DNA of 64,000 nt from Dechloromonas sp. TW-R-39-2 (GTDB lineage: Bacteria > Pseudomonadota > Gammaproteobacteria > Burkholderiales > Rhodocyclaceae): NCBI RefSeq assembly GCF_016864195.1, contig NZ_CP045202.1, positions 124,001 to 188,000 of the forward strand. The letters run 5' to 3'. Positions 27,144-34,854 of this stretch are shown one piece after another. The position numbers and the translations under genes were made by a program. The notes below the pieces were generated by a model. That model saw only the letters and a list, made by a program, of their open reading frames with translations, was not told the origin of the DNA and did no database searches. Numbering within the stretch: the stretch's first letter is position 1; each line of letters begins with the position of its first letter.

Positions 27144-27582
27144 GGGCATCACCCTGCTCATCGTGGGCATGGTGATGCTCCGCTTCCAGCGCAATCACGT
27201 TCAGCTTGCCGTGCCGCACACCACGCTCGGCCATCAGGGCATCGGCAAAATGCCGTACTTCCACGGTCAACCCTTTGAGAATGACCGATTCCAGGCAGTG
27301 ATCGTGATCCAGATGACTATGCATCGCCGCCACCGTCAGGTCATGGTAATCATGCTGCAAACCGGTCAGCCGCTCGGCCAGCTCACGTTCATGGTGGTTA
27401 TAGACGTAAGACAGATTGGCCACACAATGCCCGGCCGGCGCATCGCGCTGCCTGTCCCCTTCGATCGCCCCGCGAATCAGGTCACGCACCGCCTCGGAAC
27501 GGTTTTTATAGCCGCGCGCCGAAATCAACTCGTCAAACTGGCTGGCCAGCGACTCGTCTAGGGAGATGGTGAAGCGTTCCAA
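27118..27582 (-). CDS. nikR: Nickel-responsive ribbon-helix-helix regulator NikR
   Basis: 154 residues. The N-terminal ribbon-helix-helix is RFTISLDESLASQFDELI followed by KNRSEAVRDLIRGA. The high-affinity nickel ligands are all present at H77, H88, H90 and C96 (AMHSHLDHDHCLES), matching E. coli H76/H87/H89/C95. The C-terminal tail is His-rich (EAEHHHAHDEQGDAHVHYR), longer than in E. coli. An in-frame TAA two codons upstream leaves TTG at 27582 as the only reasonable initiator. This TTG lies three bases after the pilin stop, so translation probably depends on coupling to the pilin gene. Confidence 0.93.
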   Translation of the reverse strand: MERFTISLDESLASQFDELISARGYKNRSEAVRDLIRGAIEGDRQRDAPAGHCVANLSYVYNHHERELAERLTGLQHDYHDLTVAAMHSHLDHDHCLESVILKGLTVEVRHFADALMAERGVRHGKLNVIALEAEHHHAHDEQGDAHVHYRPVR

Positions 27583-27585
27583 AAA

Positions 27586-27996
27586 TTAGAATTTCCATGT
27601 TCCGGTCTTCACACCGGTATTGGTCAATGTCATATTTCCATCATTGGCCTGAGCAGTGCCGGTGGTCGGAGTCGCTGTAATGGTGAAGGTCGAGTCGCTG
27701 GCTGTTGCGCAGGTAATGGCGTAAAGACTAACGCTCGATGGCGCCGTGCCACCACAGGTATTGTTGCCGGTTGTTCCCTTGGTTGCTGTGTAAAACCCAT
27801 TGGCAGTGAAATAGCGCTCCATGCTTTGGGCGTACTCAACCATGGCACGCTGGGCATCCGTGCGCTTCGACTTGACCACATAGCTGCTGTATGAAGGGTA
27901 AGCAATTGCCGACAAAAAACCGACGATAGCCACCACGATCATCACCTCAATCAAGCTAAACCCTTGTTGCTGGCGGCCGATAAATATTTTATTCAT
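27586..27996 (-). CDS. pilE: Type IV minor pilin, PilE-like
   Basis: 136 residues with a class III signal peptide: MNKIFIGRQQQG, cleavage, FSLIEVMIVVAIVGFLSAIA, with Glu at mature position 5. The globular part has two Cys (NTCGG and ITCATAS) placed as in the disulfide-bounded region of type IVa pilins. It is the last pilin gene of the cluster and follows pilX by 24 bases. AAGGAAG lies upstream of the ATG at normal spacing. Small pilins of this kind prime pilus assembly and, in some species, bind DNA. Confidence 0.9.
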   Translation of the reverse strand: MNKIFIGRQQQGFSLIEVMIVVAIVGFLSAIAYPSYSSYVVKSKRTDAQRAMVEYAQSMERYFTANGFYTATKGTTGNNTCGGTAPSSVSLYAITCATASDSTFTITATPTTGTAQANDGNMTLTNTGVKTGTWKF

Positions 27997-28020
27997 TCAA
28001 ATGCTTCCTTTTCCCGAGAA

Positions 28021-28524
28021 TCAGATTGGACACATAAATGCAACGGTTTGCAAGACAACTGCCGTCCGGGTATCAATCCCTTTCCCTTCACCCATGATGC
28101 TATAAGCCTTGCATCCTGATTTGCCGGAAGGTACGTGCGCATCGCTCAATTGCCGGATCTTGAAAGAACTATCCGTTCCACCGGTTGTTGCAGTGATCGA
28201 CACTTTTGTACCAGCATCGGAAGCTGTAAACGATGGAGGCAAGTCGACGGCTCCATTGGTATTTGCCGTCGGTGTCCCCGTACTCACCACCAGGCATCCT
28301 GTTAAACAAAGATCCGCATGAGTGGACAACAACGCCTCACCCTGCCGAAGGGCCAATTCTGCCGCCTGATAAGCACGGTTTCGATCCATATAGCTACCGG
28401 CCATCTGCTCGTTCATTGTCGTCGTTCGCACTGAATTCACCACTATGATGGTCAGCAAAAGCAGGGTCAGCATCGAGAAGATCAATGCAAAACCTTGTTC
28501 GCGATTATGTCCTGGCCTGTTCAT
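28021..28524 (-). CDS. pilX: Type IV pilus minor pilin, PilX-like
   Basis: 167 residues from the ATG at 28524, 10 bases after the pilW stop. The prepilin segment is NREQG, cleavage, FALIFSMLTLLLLTIIVV, followed by NSVRTTTMNEQMAGSYMDRN and RAYQAAELALRQGE, which are typical of PilX. Position +5 is Phe rather than Glu, as in GspK-like tip pilins that are processed but do not need Glu5. It belongs to the tip/priming complex with PilV, PilW, FimT and PilY1. Confidence 0.9.
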   Translation of the reverse strand: MNRPGHNREQGFALIFSMLTLLLLTIIVVNSVRTTTMNEQMAGSYMDRNRAYQAAELALRQGEALLSTHADLCLTGCLVVSTGTPTANTNGAVDLPPSFTASDAGTKVSITATTGGTDSSFKIRQLSDAHVPSGKSGCKAYSIMGEGKGIDTRTAVVLQTVAFMCPI

Positions 28525-28534
28525 GGCTGTATTC

Positions 28535-29347
28535 CTAGCGATTACGCAACAAGATGGTGGTGCGGAAAGTTCGATAGAGTTTTTTGTCAGTCTGCGAATT
28601 CGCCACACTGCCGCCCGAACAATTCGTAACTGCCGCCGACTTGGTGATCGCTCCATCGACCGCCTCTGCCCTCAAGACCAGGCAAGCCTTGACCGCGATA
28701 ATATTGGCCGGATTGGCTATGGCAATCGCTTCATCATAGGTATCGGCAACGCAGTCACGTGCCAGCCCGGACCCCATGGCAGCGCCGCATCCGATGGCAG
28801 TGGAAACAGCGACACCATTGCCTAGAGGCCCCCAGCGATCCGTACCATATTCCAACTTGAAATCGACCAGTTCCGTCGCACCGCCGGTACCAGACGCCGA
28901 GGCAGCAATCCAGTTGGTTGCCGTATTCGCTGCGTTGGTACAGCTCAACGTCCCGCCAGTGCCGGAGATAGTCAACACCTGAGCACCGCTCACCAAAGCT
29001 CCGGCACAGTCAATGCTTGACACATTCGCTGTATCACCGGTAAACCGAACCTGCGCTTTGGTTGCTGCAGTCGTTGCATCTGGCGTCAAGTAATTGGAGA
29101 TCAGAGGCTGGATAACTTTAGCGCCATCAGGTGGACGATAGCCGGCCTGACCGATAATCCGTTGCAGCATGAAAATGGCAAACCGGCCGTCCTCGGCCAG
29201 TCTTGCCTGAGAGGCCTGGACACGACTGGTCTGGCGGGTCGCCGCATACATGCTGGTCGCTGCGGCGACGGCAACCAGTGCAATGGTCATGCCCACCATC
29301 AATTCAACCAGGGAAAGCCCGCGCTGCGAACGAGAGAACATGGTCAT
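28535..29347 (-). CDS. pilW: Type IV pilus minor pilin, PilW-like
   Basis: 270 residues. Prepilin motif SQRG, cleavage, LSLVELMVGMTIALVAVAAA with Glu5. The helix continues into RQTSRVQASQARLAEDGRFA and IFMLQRIIGQAGYRP, diagnostic for PilW. The C-terminal domain contains four Cys in two close pairs (IDCAGA/LSCTNA and later CVADT/ACLVLR). Its ATG overlaps the pilV TGA (ATGA), so translation is coupled. It is part of the minor-pilin priming complex. Confidence 0.91.
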   Translation of the reverse strand: MTMFSRSQRGLSLVELMVGMTIALVAVAAATSMYAATRQTSRVQASQARLAEDGRFAIFMLQRIIGQAGYRPPDGAKVIQPLISNYLTPDATTAATKAQVRFTGDTANVSSIDCAGALVSGAQVLTISGTGGTLSCTNAANTATNWIAASASGTGGATELVDFKLEYGTDRWGPLGNGVAVSTAIGCGAAMGSGLARDCVADTYDEAIAIANPANIIAVKACLVLRAEAVDGAITKSAAVTNCSGGSVANSQTDKKLYRTFRTTILLRNR

Positions 29348-29874
29348 TCGATCACCGTCGTGTAGCTGAAGGTACTGTTATTGGTACGGTCATCGGCCCA
29401 GGTAATGACCAGAGTGTAACGATAGAAGCCCGATGCCGGATTTGTCGCAACCGCCGCCGCAGCCGCAGCATTAAGCGTGTATTGGCCATTAGGTAACTGG
29501 GCACGCAAGGCGCTGTTCCATTCGCTCATTTCGGTCGCTACCAGATACGCTTGATGCCCGGACGGTTGCCCAGAGCAACTCGGCGCAGTATCCGGCGTAG
29601 AGGTATTTTGCGGACAATTGGCAAAATTGGGCGGCAGATTGGTCAGCATGTCAGCATGCAACGCCGAATTTTCCATCGTGAAGAATGGCGTACGATTGGC
29701 CCGGATTCGGTCAGCCAGATCAGCCGCCAGATCAGCCGCCACGCCGCGATAATGCGAGCTTTGCGTCATCGCCACGGAACGCCCCTGCAAGGCAGCCAGG
29801 CCGAGTATCCCTGAACCAAGAATCACGACAGCAACCATTACCTCGACCAGCGACATCCCTCTTTGCGTTTTCAT
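29344..29874 (-). CDS. pilV: Type IV pilus minor pilin/modification protein, PilV
   Basis: 176 residues from the ATG at 29874, which has GGAG 6 bases upstream; a GTG 15 bases earlier is in frame but has no such site. Prepilin motif KTQRG, cleavage, MSLVEVMVAVVILGSGILGL with Glu5. Then LAALQGRSVAMTQSSHYRG and ADLADRIRANR, typical of PilV. The C-terminus ends YRYTLVITWADDRTNN. It lies 19 bases after fimT and overlaps pilW by 4 bases. Confidence 0.91.
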   Translation of the reverse strand: MKTQRGMSLVEVMVAVVILGSGILGLAALQGRSVAMTQSSHYRGVAADLAADLADRIRANRTPFFTMENSALHADMLTNLPPNFANCPQNTSTPDTAPSCSGQPSGHQAYLVATEMSEWNSALRAQLPNGQYTLNAAAAAAVATNPASGFYRYTLVITWADDRTNNSTFSYTTVIE

Positions 29875-29893
29875 CTCATCTCCAAACACACGA

Positions 29894-30391
29894 CTACGGA
29901 CATACGGTCGCCGTATTGATCCGCTTCATGACATGGCCGGATAGCGTCACATCCACCTGCTGCTGCTTCCGTCCACTGGCACAAATCGTGAAACTGGCTG
30001 CCGCCGTGGCACTCCCCAGCGTTCCGCGAAACATCACCTCTGTTGCGGCCGAGGCAATCGTCGTGCTATCGGCTATCGGTACCACCTTGAATATTGCCGC
30101 ACCATCCCATATCAACAAGCCTTTGCCCCAATCCGAAGCACTTGTCGAGCAAGCCGTTGCACCGCTATTCGACGGACATACCTTAAAGTCCTTGCGCTGC
30201 TTGATCGCCTCGATCCGTGCCGTACTCAATGCGGTACTGAACAGATCAGCCTGCGCCGAAAGACGTGCATCGCGTATCAGATTCAACAGACTGGGCACCC
30301 CCAGCATAGCCAGCATGATCAGCACGGTAATACTGATGATCAGTTCGATCAGCGTAAATCCGACCTCTCCGGAACGATAGACCGGCTTCAC
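29894..30391 (-). CDS. fimT: GspH/FimT-family minor pseudopilin
   Basis: 165 residues from a GTG start at 30391 that overlaps the pilY1 TGA (GTGA). GGGAG sits five bases before it, supporting this start over the longer open frame. Prepilin motif YRSGEVG, cleavage, FTLIELIISITVLIMLAMLG with Glu5. The C-terminal domain holds SARTARIEAIKQRKDFKVC-type text and FTICASGRKQQQVDV, the GspH/FimT fold. FimT homologues in gamma-proteobacteria bind DNA during transformation; whether this one does is unknown. Confidence 0.87.
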   Translation of the reverse strand: MKPVYRSGEVGFTLIELIISITVLIMLAMLGVPSLLNLIRDARLSAQADLFSTALSTARIEAIKQRKDFKVCPSNSGATACSTSASDWGKGLLIWDGAAIFKVVPIADSTTIASAATEVMFRGTLGSATAAASFTICASGRKQQQVDVTLSGHVMKRINTATVCP

Positions 30392-33300
30392 TTGATCTCC
30401 CGCCAGATGGTCGTTTCCATTTTCACACCACCAGGAATAACGCGCTTTTTCGTTGTGCAACCTGGCTGCCCTTCGATACAGTTGATCAATTCACCCTTGC
30501 CACCGCCTGTTGGACGCCCCATGGGCTTCCCGGTCGAGGCCGTGCCATTGCCGGTAAAGACAGCCGACATATTGGCATCCTGCAGGGCAATCACCGCACC
30601 GACGCTACCCAAACCGCCATCGGTACCATCCGGCGTGGTAATCCGGGTGCCTGAATTGATGTAAGTCAGTTCGGTCGGAATACCTTCCGTAGCATAGCCA
30701 CTGATAAATGCCTTTCCGTTTGCAAAATTTAGCTTGTCATTCGCATCCGAGGCATTGTTAAGCACGACGTCAACGAAACTGTACTCTTGTCCTGCTGTAG
30801 TCTTGGTCACTCCACCGGTGACCACATTCAGCCCCATGACCCACCCTTTGCCGCCCGGCACACAGGCCTCTGCTGCCTTGGGAATACCGGTACCGAAGAG
30901 GATTTCATTGTCCAGCAAGATGGGCGACGTCATCAGGCGTTCGGTTTCATCAGGGAAGTCGAGATACCAGCCACGATAGGTGTTATTTGTAGAAGCCATG
31001 TCGATTGCCGGCGTGGTCGAAATTTTCCGGTATGTTCCTGCCGCAACAGCCACAGCAGGCGATCCACCATCATTTGTGCGGGTTTCGACATAAGGCGCGC
31101 CGTCAATCGTGCGCTGCCCCATCTGACTACGCTCAACGGTACTACTATTATCCTGAGTGTCCATCTTGTCTTCAACGGCATAGAAGCTCTGCACCTTGGT
31201 ATCGGAGCGATCCGCATCGACCTGCAGCTTCCCGGTGCCGAACAGGATCAGATTGCTAGTCTTACCCAGCGCTTTGATGGCCGGCCGGATAACAATGGGC
31301 TGACGATTGCCGAGGCTGTCCATCGCAACGAAGATCGGGGCAGAACGAACCGAGAAAGTACTCGGCCCGTCACCTGTCAGATCGAAACGCCACAGATTGC
31401 CGTTGATATCACCCGCATAGACATAGTCAAGCACGCCATCTTGGCCAATATCCAAGCCCGCCGGCGAAGACAGGCCACCGCTGGTATTCGGCAACGTAAT
31501 CTTTTTGAGCAAGGCACCGGTTGCTGCGTTCAGGATGTACAGCGCGGAGCTGTTGGCCGTGGTTTTCTGGCCGCCAACAGCCGTATCGTCCTGCTTGTTT
31601 TCATAACCATTCGAAACAATTACCGCCGGCACCACGGTTGTAGCCGACATACGAACGTTATAAATCAAAGGCGCCGGAAAGCTGTAGCCCATTTCACTAT
31701 CGCTGACATCGGTCCATTCCCATTTGACAGCCGAGTTCGTTTGCAATACTGGCTCGCTGGTCGCATCAATCGCGTAATAGCCTTGCCCGCCTTGTGCCAG
31801 ACCACCGACGGCTAGTGTCATCCAGTTGCCACCCACCTTGATGTCCGACTGGCGCATCCAGCCATTGACGTAGTAGTTGTGCAAAGTTCCGGCTGATTGG
31901 CCATAGTCAGTTTCCTTCAGTGCTTTCAGACGCGGATAAACCGGCGAAGGTATATAGCCCATGATTTCTGTCATATCAGACATGCGGAAGGCGTGCATCA
32001 TCCCGTCATTGGCCCCAATCAGCACATGGCCACGGTTCGCGTTATTGGTCGCAAAGGTTGAGTAGTCAGAATCTGAGGTCTGTCCGTTCGGTGCAGAAAT
32101 TGCCAGAGGCTGGCTGTCAATGATGTCACCCAGCAAACCATTTGGACGAGTGCGATAGCCGGTAATCGCATTGCCACGCAAGAAATTGATCACGTTCTTG
32201 CGCTCTTCGTTGCTATTCGCCGAACTTCCCAGGGCTGCCTGCTGGTAGGTCGTCATCGTGGAAAGTTCTGTCGTCTTGAAATCAAATGCCGTAGTTGTCG
32301 AACCGACCACCTTGCTGGAATAAATCCTGCGATTGGTCAGGCTGGGCACATCGGTCGGAATCACCGCCTTGGCATTCGGGGAGCACGCCGCGCCGAGCGA
32401 GGTTGCCGAGGTTGCCGTGCTGCGATCAAAACAGCGCAATTCACCAAACCAGCCATTGGGGTTGAATACCGGCTGGAAGACTTGCTTGGCTGTCGAGATC
32501 GTATCGCCCTTGGTGGCCACACCGCCGGCGTTGGAAACCAGGTCGGCAATACTGGCCACAGCATTGTTCAAGGCTGTGCTTAACTCTGTCTCGTTCGAGG
32601 CCGAATAGTACTTTCCACCGCCAACTTTTGCAGCCGAAGGCAAGACTGGGTTCAAGGTAGAAAAACCGACCGTGTAGGTGATCATGTTTTGTAACGCAAA
32701 CCTGCCGTTATCACCTACACCATCGAAATCTTTCCCATTAGTAATAGGCTCGACTCCTCCTACGCGCAGATCACCACGGAAACCCAGCATCGCCACATCA
32801 CGTACCGCACTTGGCCGGTTAGCGTCGTTGCCAAAGGCTCTGGTGGTCGTCTCACCATCATAGGTAGATGGGCAGGTAACGTTATAGCCATCATCGGCCG
32901 TAGAGCTTGAGGATCTACAGACAGAGAAAGTCTTGCTGACTGCAGCACCATTTGAATCTCGCGCGGTGTAAGACTGCTCACCGATAGAGGAATTGCCATC
33001 TTCACCCTTTTGTCCTGTGCCCGGCAAATTTTGGTCGTTACTCGCTTCGCCATCAGTAATCAGGATGGTGAAATTTTTCTGGCAACGATATTGAATCGGG
33101 CTAGTGTAGCTCCCCCTCCCGTACAGCGATGACGCCCCCTTGTAGTACTGAATGATATCCAGCAAACCCTCGGCCAGCGGCGTGGCTGTCCGGCCATTCA
33201 TCGCATTGATCGCAGTCAGCAGATTGTTGCAGTTGGTGTTCGACTCGCAAGTACCTGTACCGGAGATATCGGCAATACCGCGCCGCAGGATACCGGCCTG

Positions 33301-33726
33301 ATTCCGCTCATTGTTGCCGATCTCTTGAGTACGGCCCGGCTTATCGTTGTAGAAAGAGAACAAGCCGAAGCGCAACCCCCGATTGTTCCTGATCAGATTT
33401 CTCGCCACCCGCTTGGCGATGTTCATTTTCGTATTGGGCGAAGTTTGCTCGCTATCGATTGCATTGCGATAGCTGGCGTTGTTATTCACGCAACCAACCC
33501 AATCGTCATCGGAGTCACACAACCCCGTCAGCATCCAAGCATTGTTACCATCCTGCAACATGCTCGCCGACGTATCGATGTACAGCATCACGTTCGGTGC
33601 CACAGAAGTCGATAGCGTCGGTGGCAATGCCGGGTAAGGCTCGGCGGCGATGGCCGGCAGGGCGAACATCGGGAAGGCAATGCACAACGCCTGGCTGATG
33701 GTCTTGAGTCTGAAGCCTGTTTCCAT
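30388..33726 (-). CDS. pilY1: Type IV pilus tip-associated adhesin PilY1
   Basis: 1112 residues from the ATG at 33726, with AGGGG upstream and a Sec signal peptide (cleavage near AIAA-EPY). The N-terminal half has a von Willebrand factor A-like domain whose MIDAS starts at D51 (YIDTSASML), with ITDGEASND further on. The C-terminal half is the PilY1 beta-propeller (GHVLIGANDGMMHAFRMSD, LDIGQDGVLDYVYAGDINGN with Asp-rich Ca-binding loop, LWRFDLTG). PilY1 caps the pilus tip and controls extension/retraction and adhesion. It leads the minor-pilin operon. Base composition is visibly less GC-biased at third positions than in neighbouring genes. Confidence 0.93.
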   Translation of the reverse strand: METGFRLKTISQALCIAFPMFALPAIAAEPYPALPPTLSTSVAPNVMLYIDTSASMLQDGNNAWMLTGLCDSDDDWVGCVNNNASYRNAIDSEQTSPNTKMNIAKRVARNLIRNNRGLRFGLFSFYNDKPGRTQEIGNNERNQAGILRRGIADISGTGTCESNTNCNNLLTAINAMNGRTATPLAEGLLDIIQYYKGASSLYGRGSYTSPIQYRCQKNFTILITDGEASNDQNLPGTGQKGEDGNSSIGEQSYTARDSNGAAVSKTFSVCRSSSSTADDGYNVTCPSTYDGETTTRAFGNDANRPSAVRDVAMLGFRGDLRVGGVEPITNGKDFDGVGDNGRFALQNMITYTVGFSTLNPVLPSAAKVGGGKYYSASNETELSTALNNAVASIADLVSNAGGVATKGDTISTAKQVFQPVFNPNGWFGELRCFDRSTATSATSLGAACSPNAKAVIPTDVPSLTNRRIYSSKVVGSTTTAFDFKTTELSTMTTYQQAALGSSANSNEERKNVINFLRGNAITGYRTRPNGLLGDIIDSQPLAISAPNGQTSDSDYSTFATNNANRGHVLIGANDGMMHAFRMSDMTEIMGYIPSPVYPRLKALKETDYGQSAGTLHNYYVNGWMRQSDIKVGGNWMTLAVGGLAQGGQGYYAIDATSEPVLQTNSAVKWEWTDVSDSEMGYSFPAPLIYNVRMSATTVVPAVIVSNGYENKQDDTAVGGQKTTANSSALYILNAATGALLKKITLPNTSGGLSSPAGLDIGQDGVLDYVYAGDINGNLWRFDLTGDGPSTFSVRSAPIFVAMDSLGNRQPIVIRPAIKALGKTSNLILFGTGKLQVDADRSDTKVQSFYAVEDKMDTQDNSSTVERSQMGQRTIDGAPYVETRTNDGGSPAVAVAAGTYRKISTTPAIDMASTNNTYRGWYLDFPDETERLMTSPILLDNEILFGTGIPKAAEACVPGGKGWVMGLNVVTGGVTKTTAGQEYSFVDVVLNNASDANDKLNFANGKAFISGYATEGIPTELTYINSGTRITTPDGTDGGLGSVGAVIALQDANMSAVFTGNGTASTGKPMGRPTGGGKGELINCIEGQPGCTTKKRVIPGGVKMETTIWREIK

Positions 33727-33912
33727 GATGACACCCCTGTAAGACTGGTTTTGCCGGCCGAGACGCCGGAATGACAACCGCGGATGGACAAATCGCCTGG
33801 GCGGTTTTTCGATGCTTAATTTAGTCCACACCTGGCGCAAGGAAAACAACGGAGCGACGAGCGGCAGCATTTCGGGCACAGAAGGGACGTCGACCGCGCC
33901 ATTCGATGGAAC

Positions 33913-34752
33913 TCAGACGCGCAAGGCTGCCGCCAGAGAAGCGACTTCTTCTGCCGACGCCGCCAGGACGCTACTGAGCGTTGCGTCGTCGATCAGCAAA
34001 TCGAGATCAACCGCGATGTCTTTATGGCTCATGCCCAGCAACTCGGCGAGAGGCGATTCAACAGGAGAAAGCTGATCGGCGAGGAGCAAGGTGTCGCCCA
34101 GGGATTCGGGTGGCATAGTCAGGTAGCCGGCCCACAGGGTTTCAAGAGCCGGATTGAGATTGGCCGGCACACCCAGCGCCTTGCTGACCGCACGCCCCAA
34201 TCGGGCCTCGCCTTGCTCAAACCAGTTTTCGAGATGGTTTTCAAGCAGCCCGGGATAATGGCTGGCCCGGGCGAGCAGATAGAACGCCCCCAGTTCATGG
34301 ACAATACCGGCGAAAAAAGCTGCTTCCGGGTCCTGTTTCGTCACCCGCTTAGCAATCACACGGGCCAATGCGGCGACATGGGCTGAATGTTCCCACAGAC
34401 GGGCGGCCAGTGCACGATGCTCGGGCAGGGGTGACATTTCCTGCATCTGGCGCACGATCAACGCGGTCACAAGTGTGTACAGGGTCTTGAAACCCAATCG
34501 GGAAATTGCGCTGTTAACATCGCCAATAGCCCGGCCGGATGGGTTATAGCTGACTGAATTGGCCATGCCGACCACTCTTGCGGCAAGCATCGGTTCCGCC
34601 GAGATCAACTTGGCAAGTTGCTCAACCGAACAATCGGGGTCATCGAGCGCCTGCTGGACGCGCAGAGCGACCTCGGCATGCGTCGGAAAAACCATGTCGC
34701 CACGTTCGGCATCTGCCACAACGGCATCCAGCATTGCTTGAATATCCATCAT
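33913..34752 (-). CDS. HDOD-domain signalling protein
   Basis: 279 residues from the ATG at 34752, preceded by GAGGAAGGGA. The HDOD core runs from about residue 20 to 215: FPTHAEVALRVQQALDDPDC, LAKLISAEPMLAARVVGMANS, AISRLGFKTLYTLVTALIV, LWEHSAHVAALARVIAKR and FFAGIVHELGAFYLLA. HDOD proteins are HD-superfamily relatives that usually lack catalytic activity and act in signalling. It follows hoxC by 101 bases on the same strand; cotranscription is possible. No output domain is attached, and its target is unknown. Confidence 0.85.
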   Translation of the reverse strand: MMDIQAMLDAVVADAERGDMVFPTHAEVALRVQQALDDPDCSVEQLAKLISAEPMLAARVVGMANSVSYNPSGRAIGDVNSAISRLGFKTLYTLVTALIVRQMQEMSPLPEHRALAARLWEHSAHVAALARVIAKRVTKQDPEAAFFAGIVHELGAFYLLARASHYPGLLENHLENWFEQGEARLGRAVSKALGVPANLNPALETLWAGYLTMPPESLGDTLLLADQLSPVESPLAELLGMSHKDIAVDLDLLIDDATLSSVLAASAEEVASLAAALRV

Positions 34753-34829
34753 TCCCTTCCTCACGGCCGCCAGAATTTGATTCGAACGCACTTTGCCACT
34801 GATTATTGCCACCCGTCCAGCAACAATCG

Positions 34830-34854
34830 GACAAGCCTGTGCCGCTGGCTTGTC
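34830..34854 (-). other. Stable hairpin at the hoxC stop codon
   Basis: An exact 8-bp inverted repeat (GACAAGCC, 9-base loop, GGCTTGTC) starts at the last base of the hoxC stop codon. No T tract follows on the minus strand, so it is not a canonical intrinsic terminator. It could protect the 3' end of the hox mRNA or weaken read-through into the HDOD gene. Confidence 0.5.

Noticed and set aside
33795..33813. CGCC/GGCG near-hairpin followed by T residues upstream of pilY1
   Set aside because: The loop would be two bases and the T run faces away from the HDOD gene that would need it.
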